Source of the DNA: Diplonema japonicum | Taxonomy: Eukaryota > Euglenozoa > Diplonemea > Diplonemida > Diplonemidae | Assembly (NCBI GenBank): GCA_964019335.1 | Contig: OZ025757.1 | Coordinates: forward strand, 2,501 to 66,500 | Direction of reading: 5' to 3' | Length of the DNA: 64,000 nucleotides | Part shown: in pieces, positions 30,380 to 40,868 of the stretch | Layout: each line of letters starts with the position of its first letter | Numbering within the stretch: position 1 is the first letter of the stretch | The notes under the pieces: model-generated | Told to the model about the DNA's origin: nothing | The model's input: only the letters and a program-made list of their open reading frames with translations | Databases searched by the model: none | Program-made: the position numbers and the translations under genes

Positions 30380-31632
30380 TTATACATTCGCCTGAAGCAG
30401 CATCACCGTTTGCTTCAAATGTTGGATTTCATCGTCCAGCTGTTGCTTCTCCTCTTCGTGTTGTTCTTGGAGCTGCTGCAGCTGCTGCGTCACATCGTCG
30501 TCGATAGGCGCGAGGCAGCCCTTGTTCTCCATGAGGTGCGCCTTCAGACCGGCGGGGAGGTAGCGTTTCGAACCAAAGCTCAACCGCAGGTTAAGAAGGT
30601 AAAAATTTGAGACCGCCACTTCACATAGCGTATCGAGTCCTTGGAGGCTGAACTCGTTGTCTGCAAGAAAAAAAAAATTCTAAAAAAAAAAAAAAAAAAA
30701 ACTCCATACTAGCCAGGCTAATATCAGTAAGACAACTATTAACCTTCACAAGCTCCGCCAAAAGAGGAAGGGACAAATCAGATATTTCATTCCCGCTGAT
30801 GGACAAGGTGGTGAGGGTTGTGTTCAGCATCAACGTGTTACACAGCACACCGCAGCCTTCATCCGATACCTTGTTCGACCTGAGATGCAGCACTGCAAGG
30901 GGTAAAGGCCCCGTCAGTATCTCTGCAATGGGGAAAATCCCTTCATCACCAAGATTGTTCCCACTTAAGTCGAGTTTCGTCAGCGCGTGGTTAAACTGGA
31001 GGGAATTGCTCAGTTCTGTGACCCCCACATGGGTTACAAGGTTGGAATCTAATGATATTTCTCGGATGTTAGCGTTGCACTCCAGAAGCCGTGCCAGTAC
31101 TCCAACACCTTGATCGGTTATCTTGTTCAAGGATAAGTCGAGGGAGGTCACTTCTTGGTTTTGCTCCAGTGCTGTCACCACTCTCTCCAAGGTGTCGTCA
31201 TCAACTGTGCGGAGCTTGCCACCCTCCAGCCGGATGGTGTCCACAGCAACCCCTGTCAACAGGCATCGCACTGTTGCCTCGATCCTGTCAAAGCAGCCCT
31301 CTTGGTCCGTCGCCCTCCCAGTCAACCTGAACATTTCGTCGTATCTGCACCCTCCATGAAGAGATACTATGTTTTGCTGTTGTTGTTGTTGTTGTTGTTG
31401 TTCAGTTGGGATGTCCTCTGAAGGTGTTAGAACTATGGTATCCATCGGCATGGAAATGGTATGCATTTTTTTTTTTTTTTTTTTTTTTTTAAATATTGTT
31501 TTTGCGCTGGTAACGCCTTTCTTAGGATCTGTGGCTAGGAAGGGGGTGGGGGGTGGGGGAAAAAAAAAAGGAAAAAAAATGGGAGAGGGGAGAACACCAA
31601 AGGCGCTCACCAGCTAGTTTTGCGGCTTTCAT
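30380..31632 (-). CDS. Leucine-rich-repeat (RNI-type) protein
   Basis: Core exons 31466-30710 and 30660-30380 join across a 49-bp GTATGG...TTGCAG intron, giving 345 residues from ATG 31466. Residues about 90-270 are six or so RNI-like repeats (VTSLDLSLNKITDQGVGVLA, LTKLDLSGNNLGDEGIFPIA, LTTLSISGNEISDLSLPLLA). A Gln9 run lies near the N-terminus and a coiled coil (VTQQLQQLQEQHEEEKQQL) ends the protein. An upstream exon 31632-31611 (MKAAKLA) followed by an 82-bp GTGAGC...CCACAG intron joins in frame to 31528 and would add 28 residues including Lys8 from an A run. The same AG could instead be the trans-splice acceptor. RNI-LRR proteins are common in cilia and as scaffolds. Confidence 0.8.
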
Positions 31633-32254
31633 TTTTTTTTTTTTTTTGAAAAAAAAAAAAACCCCACCCACCCACATTGTTAAAGAAACTTTTTGTTTCA
31701 TTCTCTTTGTATATCTGTGCCACCGGAGTATAAAAAGAAAAAGGAAAAAAAAATGAAGATAAAAAAAGTGGAGGGGGGTATAGAGGTGGTACAACGAATG
31801 GAGGTAATAACAGGGAAGAGGGACGGGAAAAGAACTGCTTCCCCCCTCCTTCTTCTTTCACTTGCAGCTAAGGAGTTAAATATGGGTGGGATGGCGGCCT
31901 ACGAGTGACAGTTGCAGCCAAAGTATATATCTCCCTTATTTCTTTTTGCCGCATTCCTTTCTTTTTCTTTCTTCTTTTTTTTTATACAAGCCCAACGATA
32001 GGAACAGAATACCATATTTCTTCTTTCTTCTCATTCTTCTTCCCCACTCGCTTTCTTTGAAACAGTTTAAAAAAAAAACTCCCCCACCCCGCTCATGTCG
32101 CAGTGCTTTCATTTTCTTTTTCTTGTTCTTTAAAAAAAGAAAGAGGGAATACGTTGATTGGATGATTTGTGTTTTGTGCACAACCGGGAATAGCCTAGAA
32201 GGATAAGTCCAACATTGCTACCACTAAAAAAAAACAACTCCCCCCACCACCCCC
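31633..32254. other. Spacer, nothing recognised
   Basis: A/T-rich sequence with short mixed links. ORFs here are composed of Lys/Phe artefacts. Confidence 0.6.
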
Positions 32255-33332
32255 TTAATTAGGCCGGTACATGACCACTGCAACAGTTATATCATCGTGC
32301 CTCTGCCTCCGTTCAATGCCAACAGGCTTCCGCTTAATCTCCGCAAGGGGTTCCTGACAGCTTTCAGCAACCCGTTCCAACGCCTTTTTTATTTTTTTTT
32401 ATTTAATTTTTTTTTTTTTTTTTTTTTCTTCACACCAATTCCAACAAGTCCTTCGCACAGTGCTCCTGAGAGCCCTGATACTTATTGATGAAGGAGAACA
32501 CCTCGGGCGATGACAACTCATCCCAGAGCCCGTCGGAAGCTACAACAACAAATGTTTCCTTTTTCAAAGTGTGACACGTCACATCCGGCACGCAAGAAAT
32601 GTAAGGCGGCGTAAATGGAATGGAATAGAATGTCCCCGCTAACGAAGCCTCTCTGGGACCGGCGAACTCCATGTACTTCAGGTCTAGGTCTCCTAGTGCC
32701 CGGGCGGGCATTAAACGTCCTTTTATGTAACAAGCTCCTGAGGATTTCTTCACAATGACATTATCTTCGTTGGGGTGCTCCTGTTTTAGTTGCTGTTGAA
32801 ACGTCTCGTCCATGGCGGTGTGGTCGGTGGTGATTTCAAACCCACCAGTGTTTCCAGAAGGATTGCCCACAAGCGCTCGGCAGTCGCCGGCATTAGCGAT
32901 GAACAGTTTGTTTCCTCGAAGCCGGGTCAACAAAGCGCAGCTCCCAACTCGTCGGACTTCGTTAAAGCCAAGCTGATGCGCTGGTCGGACTGATTCAATA
33001 AACGCGTTGTCTACGTTAACAAATGCTTGCTGCATTGCACGTTCTACTTCTTCAAAAGAGCTGTCTGTTGCACCTTGTAGTTCCAACCGGACAGCTTTCA
33101 CGATGGTTTTCGATACAAATTCGGAGACTTGCGGGCCGCCGTGGCCGTCGCAGACCCCTACCCACACATCGCCGTCCAAAGTGTCTGCTGTTACCAGCCT
33201 GTCCTCGTTGTTCCTGTTGGCTTGGTAGGTCGCCGTGCTCACATTTTGTTGCTCGCCCAAAGATTGAAACCCCCAACGCACCACCGGCGTCGTCGGGCTG
33301 TACCCCCTTAGTATGCAGACCCGCCGCAGCAT
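32255..33332 (-). CDS. PP2C-family protein phosphatase (two exons)
   Basis: Exons 33332-32436 and 32383-32255 join across a 52-bp GTGTGA...AAAAG intron, giving 341 residues. PP2C motifs are present: EDRLVTAD, WVGVCDGHGG (metal-binding Asp and Gly), GSCALLTRLRGNKLFIANAG followed by DCRAL, DHTAMD, RALGD, VVASDGLWDELS, and in exon 2 RHDDITVAVV, the final metal-binding Asp. Removing the intron restores this last motif, confirming the splice. These are Mn/Mg-dependent Ser/Thr phosphatases. The N-terminus MLRRVCILRGYSPTTPVVRW is basic and could be a mitochondrial presequence, and the spacing resembles pyruvate dehydrogenase phosphatase-like members. Confidence 0.9.
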
Positions 33333-33659
33333 TTTATCTTATTTTTTGTTTTTTTTTTATTATTTTTATATATATTTTTTTTTGTTTTTCCCTACAGCGA
33401 CATATGACGGTGTGTATGGTGGGTAGGGGGGTGGGGATGGGGGTGGGGGTTTTTTTTTTAAAGCCTTTTTTTTTGTTTTTTTTTTTAAATTGTGGTTAGA
33501 GGAGGGATAGGAATAAAAAAAAAAAAAAAAAAAAAGCTATTTTTTTTTCTTTTCTTTCTTTTTTCTTTGAGATAGTATCACAGGACAAAAAATAATGGCC
33601 CCCTTTCATCGAAATAAAAACTTTTTTTTTTTTTTTTTTGGTACAGATCTCCTCCCCTC

Positions 33660-34115
33660 TCATGAGGCAGCCATAGCCTCTGTTTCCTCGATCAGGGAAT
33701 TAACCAGTGCAACGTTGCTGTTGAAGGAGCTCCTTGCCGACGGGTCCTCCCCCCACAACTCGGAGAAATATTTTTCGAGCTCGAGCTCCTCGAGCTTCTT
33801 CCGGAGCAGCAACAGGATGCCTGGGAACGTGTTCACACCTTCTGTGTCCTTGACGCCGTGCTCTCGGAGTTTTCGCAGCATGGCTTGCTCCTTGCTGAGG
33901 ACTGCCTGCAGCAAACTGCCGTCTTCAAATGGGTGCTCCCCCACACAGCTTTCCCTCTCAAGTGCCTCCCCCTCGTACAGAATAGTGAAGGTACCCGAAT
34001 CAAGCTTTGCCTCTGAAGCGATTTTTTCGTACAACAAGTCAACTTTCTCCGCACCTGCCACCTCCACAGATACAAAGCCTGAGGCAAGTGCCACATGGAG
34101 TGTCAGCACAGACAT
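33660..34115 (-). CDS. Small ubiquitin-like-domain protein
   Basis: A single exon of 151 residues. The first 75 residues look like a ubiquitin-like fold (MSVLTLHVALASGFVSVEVA, KVDLLYEKIASEAKLDSGTF, ILYEGEALE). The rest is helical and acidic, ending EETEAMAAS, without the Gly-Gly of a processed modifier. It may be an adaptor using its UBL domain. Identification is by pattern only. Confidence 0.6.
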   Translation of the reverse strand: MSVLTLHVALASGFVSVEVAGAEKVDLLYEKIASEAKLDSGTFTILYEGEALERESCVGEHPFEDGSLLQAVLSKEQAMLRKLREHGVKDTEGVNTFPGILLLLRKKLEELELEKYFSELWGEDPSARSSFNSNVALVNSLIEETEAMAAS

Positions 34116-35178
34116 TTCTTTTTTTTTTTTCTTTTTTTTCTAGCTTTTTCGTTTCCCCCACATCCTACTTTTTTTTTTTTCTTTTTTTTTTCCCCCCCTT
34201 TTCTTGCAGCAACAATGGATAGAAAGAAAAAAAAAAGAAAATAGTACAAGGGGAAAAAAAGAAAAAACGGAAAAGGGAGAAAAGAAATTCTAGAGTGTTA
34301 CAAACACAAAAAAAAAAAAAGAGAAAAACTACTAACTTTGACCCCGCCCCCATGTAAATCCCTAATTTCGATCTCTTTAGTTTCTTCAATGCTTAAAGTA
34401 GTAGATCCGCCCCCCCCCCCCCCCCCCCCCAAGCTTCACAAAATGTCCAACCATGCAGGTCGCGCCTTCATTGAAAAAGGGGACTACTACTCAGTTGGGC
34501 CATTGTAAACTAAGAGGGGGGGAGGGGTGAGAATTTTGAAAACCCAAGGAGTCTAGTTCGGGGCATTTGAACACCTGGACACTTAGGGGTCAAGTTAGCA
34601 CTCCACCCTTTTAAAAAAAATAGGGAAAAAAAGGCTACCCTTGCCCACAAAGCAGCTCTTTTCTTTTTCTTTTTGTTAGCTGAGGCAAAAAAAAAAAAAG
34701 AAAGAAAAAAAAAAAACAATTTTTTAGAAAAAAATAAAAGGAGGACACTGAACCGGAGGGGAGTGAGTCCTTCCCACGGATTCAGAAACAAAATATTACT
34801 TTTGTTTTTTATTTTTATTTCTATTTTTATTCTCTTTTTTTTTTTTTTTTTAAATTAATTCTAAAGAAAACAGTGAGATTCCCAATCACACTGAAAGATT
34901 TTTTCTCTTTTTTTTTTTTTTTTTTTTCTTTTGTTACAAATATTTATCTTTCCGAGCAAAAAACTTTCGCAGCTTTTTAAAAACCTTTTTTGCTCGTGCG
35001 AACAACCAAGACATATAGTCATAAAGAATTATTTTTTCTTCTTTTTCTTTTCTTTTCTTAACAAATACTTTATACCTAGACATGGGGGAAATAATTAAAA
35101 AAAAAAAATGTCTTTGAAGGGAACCTGCAGTATGTGACAGGATCGCCTAGAAAAAAAAAAGGGGGGTAACGGGATTAA
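34116..35178. other. Gene-free spacer with poly-C-linked element
   Basis: Homopolymer-rich. A C run at about 34411-34432 is followed by TCCAACCATGCAGGTC and, farther on, CCATTGTA; a similar arrangement appears at 49815-49950. No gene is supported. The piggyBac element begins at its right end. Confidence 0.6.
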
Positions 35179-36981
35179 CCATCTACCAACGCATTTTTGC
35201 CCACCAGGGGGTAAATTTTCAAAACTTCAAAAAAAACTATTCTAGCGCAACGCCGGGGCTATATGCCCCCGGAAATGCCTCCAGATGTCCCAATTCTAGA
35301 GAGAGGGTGCCCACAGCAGGGCCCACCCTCACAACATTGTCAAAAATATCGTTCCCGAAGTGCTCGAGAGGGGGTACAAAAAACAAGTCAAAAAAAATCG
35401 ACTGTAAAATTCTATAAAAAGCTATTTAAGGCCTTCTTGACGCGGTTCGTACGTACCCCAGGGCTGGGGGACTTCTTTTTTGACCCCGAGAGGGGTTTCT
35501 GGGGGGTATCCCCGGCAAGGTGGTAGTCTTTGAAGCACGGAGTCACGCAAAATTGTACCAAGCAGGCTGAACACTGAAATAGGGGTCTTTTCGACTTGCA
35601 ATGCTTGCACCGCACGTTGCGCTACTTTTTCGGGGAAATGGTCCCAGAAGGTACTGTCGCGTCGCATTGGGGCCTCAGGGCACTCCTTCTGTGTTTCGGG
35701 GCATGGTATTGGGGCAGCCTGCTCTATAGTTGACTTTAGCTGTTGTTTGGGCAGCCTCCCTAGTAGCCCTTCGATGACTGCCTCTTTGAAAGGCGTGAAT
35801 CCACTGTCGTTCGTACTCAGGGTGTTGGGGGGCAATGCTTCTTCCAAACAAGCCAAGCATTTGCCAGAGATTTATCTAACAAGTACGAAAATACTTTCAG
35901 GGGCCACTTCGAAGTCATAAGGGTGCGTTTACGGCGTTTTGTCACAGCGTCACCCAGCGTCGGTTCCGCCCATTGCGGTGTTGTAAATATGCACTTGGTG
36001 GGGAGTGGGATGTCCTTTCTGGAGGGCCTCCGGCTTTCATTCTCTTTTGGCCGACACGCCAAATTTGACTTCACCAGAACATCCAACGTCGACAGAAAGC
36101 GCACAGGCTTGATGTCATGCCACGTTGTGGTGCAAAGGATGCTCACGTGCTGGTGGAACTGGGTGTCCCAGGGTGCGCGTCCTCGGGCCTGCAGCCTCGC
36201 TTCTTTGGGGCATCCGTGATCTCCGGGAGGCCTTTGCGATAGGTAGAAGTCAGCACGCTTGTTTGTTTCGCTGTGGAAACACAGATTTCCCAGAATAGTC
36301 AAAAAGCAGTCTCTTGACATGACGGTGGCGTACCCAGGGGTGGTTGAGAGGCGTGGAGCCAGTGCGCCAGTAATCAGAATAATCTGGCTTTTGATATCCC
36401 AAGTCCATCGACAAAAGGGCACCTAGGAAGGTACGCAGAGAAGCAGCATCGAGATCCAGGGAAACACCTTTTTTAGCCGCATTTGCCACATTGTTCGAAG
36501 TTATGACCCGAATAACGTTTGGGACGAGCATTTGGGAGAATATATGGTATGGCGTTGAGCCTCTGATGTCAAAACAGGGTCCACAAGGATTCCGATCTTC
36601 ACGAAACCGGATGCCTTCCAACTGCTCCGGCTTTGCCGTCTAATCACCCTGCTGTGACTCGGAATCGGTCGAATAGAATCACTGTTCGTATCAAAATTGC
36701 ATAATAGGGATGAGCAATCAGTGCTACCATCACTCATAATGTCCTCTTCCGGCCTCTTTCTGGGTGCCCTTTTAAAGTGATTTTTAAGGGTAAATTTGGG
36801 CTGGCGTTTTTTTTTTATTTTTTCATTTTCTTGCAAAGTTAGGGCAGCATTTAGTTTATATTTTTCATATTTCCGCGCAGGACCCCGGATGCGAGAAGTG
36901 TCCGGGCTGTATTGCATTGAAAGCCCTTTGCGCAAAAGATTTTTTTTCAAATCGTCTATAAAGACGCTCGTTGGTAGATGG
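35179..36981. mobile_element. piggyBac-type element with TTAA target sites
   Basis: The element starts CCATCTACCAACG (35179-35191) and ends with its exact inverse CGTTGGTAGATGG (36969-36981). Both ends are flanked directly by TTAA (35175-35178 and 36982-36985), the hallmark target duplication of piggyBac transposons. The interior holds a damaged piggyBac-like transposase on the minus strand. The insertion lies 23 bp downstream of the stop codon of the coiled-coil gene at 37009-38568. Length is 1,803 bp, shorter than autonomous elements, consistent with internal deletion. Confidence 0.88.
35412..36917 (-). pseudogene. piggyBac-like transposase remnant (DDE_Tnp_1_7 type)
   Basis: Starts MQYSPDTSRIRGPARKYEKY at 36917. 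Family segments lie in several frames: STPYHIFSQMLVPNVIRVIT, LRTFLGALLSMDLG and SDYWRTG (N-terminal domain), VMSRDCFLTILGNLCFHSET, IKPVRFLSTLD, KWPLKVFSYLLDKSLANAWL (late core), and a C-terminal zinc finger CKHCKSKRPLFQCSAC then FCVTPCFKDYH. The stretch that should carry most of the catalytic DDD core is missing, and at least three frame changes separate the pieces. It is inactive as read. Confidence 0.8.
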
Positions 36982-37008
36982 TTAAAAAAAAAATAAATAA
37001 ATAAATAA

Positions 37009-38568
37009 CTAACCAGCAAATTCAGGTACCGAACCACGCTTACCTCCAGGGTAGAAATTGCTTAACTGTTCAAAAAAAAAAAATTTTTTTTTCCCCCACC
37101 CCTCTTTAAACCACACCTTAATCTCGGGAGCTCGATGAGGAAAGTTCCTAATACCGGCTTGAGGTTTAATCTGAGAAGAAGAAGATCGGTGAAACGGAGC
37201 GGACCTCACGGGGGTAGGGTTCCTTGAAGGATTCCTACCAAACGCCCTTGCGCTGCCGGATCTTCTAGGTGATGAATTCAATTCCGTGGACTGGGAGCGA
37301 CTCTTAACCTTAACAGGCGTGTGTGAACGACGAGACGTAGCTTTACTGACCATCCTCGGGGTGGTGACCTCTGCCTCGACACTATACCTCCGCAAGGCAT
37401 CGTCTGTTAAACCATACTCCTTCTTGACAATCTCCATAAACACGGATTCCTTCCCTTTCCACTCGTCGGCAATCGTTGAAATCTTGTCAATTTTCATGGG
37501 ATCGTGTCTGCTGTAAACACCCTTCAAAACCTTAACTAGTGTATGCTTAGGCACAGCGTGCAAAGCGGCCGTTTTCAACATTGGTACCGATTGTTTATTC
37601 ACCTGCGGGACAGGTGTGTCTTGTTCAACAGTTTGAACGGATGTGCATTGAGTTGCGGGTCGTGGGAGGTTTGATTTTAACAGGTTAGCCTGAAGCTCGG
37701 TGATCTTTCGTTCTAAAACAATTTTCTCGCGTTCGACCTCGGCCCTGCGTGCGGCCTCGTTGTGATACTCTTCACTCATTGAAGATGGCTGTCTTTCTTC
37801 TGCAATCTGCCTGGTAGCGCGTTCTCTTGTGAGTTCCCTTCGCAACTCGTTGTTCTCCTCTTGCATCACTGCACGCGACAGTCTACCTGATGATCCGAGA
37901 GAACAGCTTGTTTGAAGGTGCGCGGACTCGAATTTCAAAAGGATTTTGAAAAATTCAAACTGGCATGAAATTATGCTGCATCTTTCTGTTGCTTCACAAC
38001 TTGCGATGGAGTCAATGTGCCGGCGGTGCTCTTGCTGGAGAAGCTGTTTGGTGAGGATTAATTCGGATGCAGATGTGTCATCGCTTTGCGTTTGCTTCAA
38101 AGAAGCGACTTCTTCGCGGAGATCTTGTGCTTCTTTGCTGACGCCTTTGAGCTGCCCGAGAAGTTCCAGAACGTTGGGAAGCGATTTTACTTTTGAGTCT
38201 TTCGAGGCTACCCTTTCACTGTACTCCTTAAGGAATTGATTTCTGCTTGGGGACGCACGGCCTTCGGATGGACTTTGTTCTCGGCATCTTGAGGTGCTAC
38301 GTCCAAGGGTTGAACTCAAGCTTTCATTGAAGTCAACCTTCTTTTTAAACCTGCTCCCCGTTCGGGCGCTGGTCTTCTTGTGCTTCATTGGCGGGCTTGA
38401 CGAAGATCTTGCGGGTTTGTTGGTGCTCCTGCGGGGCTTCTCTCCTAACGGCTTGCGCGGCTGCGTGTCTTCGAGGAACAGCTTTTCGTACTCGTGTGCC
38501 AGGACATTCACATCTGTTGACTTGCTCGACCTGTTCAGCACGCTGGAGTTGGGCGGCGAGCGAATCAT
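37009..38568 (-). CDS. Coiled-coil protein with Ser/Arg-rich tails (two exons)
   Basis: Exons 38568-37117 and 37065-37009 join across a 51-bp GTGTGG...GAACAG intron, giving 502 residues. The N-terminal 130 residues are basic and disordered (KPLGEKPRRSTNKPARSSSS). Coiled coils cover about 145-195 and 250-320 (EENNELRRELTRERATRQIA). A short helical module follows: VLKGVYSRHDPMKIDKISTI then WKGKESVFMEIVKKEYGL, resembling the 'Y..H.P.K...I..LL..YKGKE..L...L..KYG' module frequent in coiled-coil proteins of kinetoplastids. The tail is rich in S-R-S-x-S. A cytoskeletal or basal-body role is plausible but unproven. Confidence 0.75.
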   Translation of the reverse strand: MIRSPPNSSVLNRSSKSTDVNVLAHEYEKLFLEDTQPRKPLGEKPRRSTNKPARSSSSPPMKHKKTSARTGSRFKKKVDFNESLSSTLGRSTSRCREQSPSEGRASPSRNQFLKEYSERVASKDSKVKSLPNVLELLGQLKGVSKEAQDLREEVASLKQTQSDDTSASELILTKQLLQQEHRRHIDSIASCEATERCSIISCQFEFFKILLKFESAHLQTSCSLGSSGRLSRAVMQEENNELRRELTRERATRQIAEERQPSSMSEEYHNEAARRAEVEREKIVLERKITELQANLLKSNLPRPATQCTSVQTVEQDTPVPQVNKQSVPMLKTAALHAVPKHTLVKVLKGVYSRHDPMKIDKISTIADEWKGKESVFMEIVKKEYGLTDDALRRYSVEAEVTTPRMVSKATSRRSHTPVKVKSRSQSTELNSSPRRSGSARAFGRNPSRNPTPVRSAPFHRSSSSQIKPQAGIRNFPHRAPEIKVWFKEGWGKKKFFFFEQLSNFYPGGKRGSVPEFAG

Positions 38569-38581
38569 TTTTTTTTTTTTT

Positions 38582-38613
<32 letters not shown>

Positions 38614-38836
38614 CTCTACTAATGAGAAAAATCTTCTTTTTTTTGCACAGTTGAAATCGTAGACTTGTTTAAACAAACAGAAAAGGGGAACGTTGAACAA
38701 CGTGTTTGTTTGACAAACTTCTGGACCTTTTCTTCCGGTATTTCCTTGTTCTGGTTCAGCCAGACCTCCCCATTCTTTCCTGCGACTACCATTGCAATCT
38801 TCGCCCTGAGAGCCGGAATCGCCTTGACACACTTAC

Positions 38837-40119
38837 TTACGAGAACACGCAAGCCGAAAAAAAGAACCACGCACTTAGCCAGAGCAGGATCGTTACAGTA
38901 TTATCATCATCATCACCAGAATCACTGCTCGGGACAGGCCCTTGAGGGTGCAAAAGCTGGCGAACCGCAAATGTGTGGAAAGGCTGCTTCTCGTCCACCA
39001 CCAACGCATCCAGCGAATCGCTGAACAAAAGGCACTGTTTGTGTGGGTACGACGTGCCGACAGGTGCATTTTCAACCCACTGGTACACGGTGCAGACCTC
39101 ATCCGCACAGCACTCCGCGTGGCATTTGTACTGAGTAGCAACCTCGATCTGTTTGTAACCATTGCCGTTTATATTATAGTGCTTGGGGAGCATCTCCGTG
39201 ACACAACCCTTGAACACCGATACAAAACTTGAATTCTTCCTCACGGCGAGCCTGCCCCCGTCGGTGGAGACAGACAAGACATCATCGCCCCCTGTAGCTG
39301 TTGACCACACCCCTTCTCGGGCCCCGTTGCTGTCGTTGAACATTGTTGCGACCGCGTGAGACCCGTTGTGGTGAAAGGAGAGGGCCCAAGATGGTATGCC
39401 GTAAGGTTTTGGTTCGCCTTTAACGACCTTGGTCGCCCCCGTCCACCCAAGCTGCCACACAGTGTTGGAATTATTAAGCTTCACAATATCAGAGTTTGTC
39501 TGCCCCGCGTAAGAAATTACCACAGCAGTCGCATTGGCACTGGTGTGCATGGTAACAGGGCTTTGTTGGGGAATAGTTCTTTGTTCAGTTTCATTGATCG
39601 AAAGGTTCTCATTAATGCGATGGACCTGGAGCTGATCGATAAAGGAAGAGGTCACAACAACATCGCCATTGGCAGATGTGTCTAACAACGAGCATGCTGG
39701 GGGCAGAGGGCCCATGGCAGAGGAACCGTTCTCGTTGAAGTACGAAGAGAGGCCGTTGGAACAGCAGGCGTAGGTCACCTCTTTGGTCGGCGAGACCATG
39801 GTGCAGTTGTTGTTCTGTATCGGGGAGCCTCCAGAGTAGTTCCTGTCTCCAGGGGTGATCTTCAAGAGGTACCAGATGTCGTTGCTCCTGTAGGCGATCA
39901 CGGAGAGGTCCTCGTTGGGGAGAGCTTTTTGTATGTTGCTGCCCGAGAACTCTCCACTTCGTCCCCCAAATTCCCAGATTTTCCCTGTGCCGCCTGTGGC
40001 CGATACTGCTGCCCAGCCGTCACCTGATAATTCGAAGCTTTTCAACATTCTCCCATGTAGTCAACGGTCACTTGGACGAGGCTTGTGGAAACGGTGTACA
40101 GAAGGGCGAGGGATTGCAT
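38837..40119 (-). pseudogene. Broken copy of the PAN-domain surface protein (copy 1)
   Basis: The ATG at 40119 begins the same signal peptide as copies 2 and 3, but about 20 nt of the segment after VTVDY is deleted and the frame ends in TGA after 25 codons. The ectodomain frame is then open from an internal ATG at 40048 (MLKSFELSGDGWAAV) for 403 codons with no signal peptide. The ectodomain is nearly identical to copy 2, while the Ser/Asp-rich stalk and start of the membrane span match copy 3. It ends after the span (VTILLWLSAWFFFSACVF) without the basic tail, whose likely remnant is in another frame (38870-38619). Either a pseudogene or a leaderless product. Confidence 0.75.
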
Positions 40120-40868
40120 GTTTGTGTCCCCCCCCCCCCCCCCCCCCCCTGAGAACACTGCGAAAAAGCCAAGTCAAATATCGTTGCTGATTGTGTTTTC
40201 GGACATAGCGGAGACACGAAAGCAAAGCTTTCCGATTGCTACGGGAGCGGCCGAGTGTTCCAACACTCAAAAAAAACCACCCGGGGAGTAATGGTTCTTA
40301 ACCTATAGCAGAAAGGGTCACCTTCTTTTTGTACAAAAGAAACGAGCAGTGACACAAAAGCTAGGGACCAGGGGAAAAAAAAATCTTCTTTTAAAAGACC
40401 GATCGTATAAAAAAAAATAGAAATATGGTAAAACAAAAAAGAACTAGGGAGGAGTGGGGAGATGGGGGTGTGAGTGACCACGACCCCAACCCTTAAAATA
40501 ATGAAAACCGCTTGTACAAATTAAGAATTAAGATTTTTATTCGTATCCTAGTAGGGGGAGGGGAGGGAGAAAAACATTTTCTGCTTCTACAGAACGGTTA
40601 ACCATTCAGAGAAGAGAAATTGGCAATGAGAGAAAAGAAAAGAAGGAAATGGGAAAAGAAAGAAAAGTAACATGAGCTCGTGCGGGGAAAGAAAATGTCA
40701 ACACTGCTGTGAACAAAAAAAAAAAAATGTGACACAATTCTTTTTTGTTTTCTTCTCTTTTTTTTTCTTTTTTTCTTCTCGTTCTTTCTTAGAGCTACAA
40801 CAACGTTTTCCCGGAAATGTTGTTGCTTTTGTTTTTTTTTTCGCTTTTTTTTTTTTTTTTTTTTTTTT
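40120..40868. other. Spacer between surface-gene copies 1 and 2, including duplicated 3' UTR
   Basis: A C run (about 40128-40150) precedes the copy 1 start in sense. The part at 40670-40868 (GAGCTCGTGCGGGGAAAG, CTACAACAACG) matches the region downstream of copy 3 at 44654-45080, so the duplication unit included the 3' flank. No separate gene. Confidence 0.65.

Noticed and set aside
38619-38870. Separate small gene after surface copy 1
   Set aside because: The frame looks like the frame-shifted cytoplasmic tail of copy 1 (membrane-proximal basic helix ending EEKVQKFVKQ), not an independent gene.
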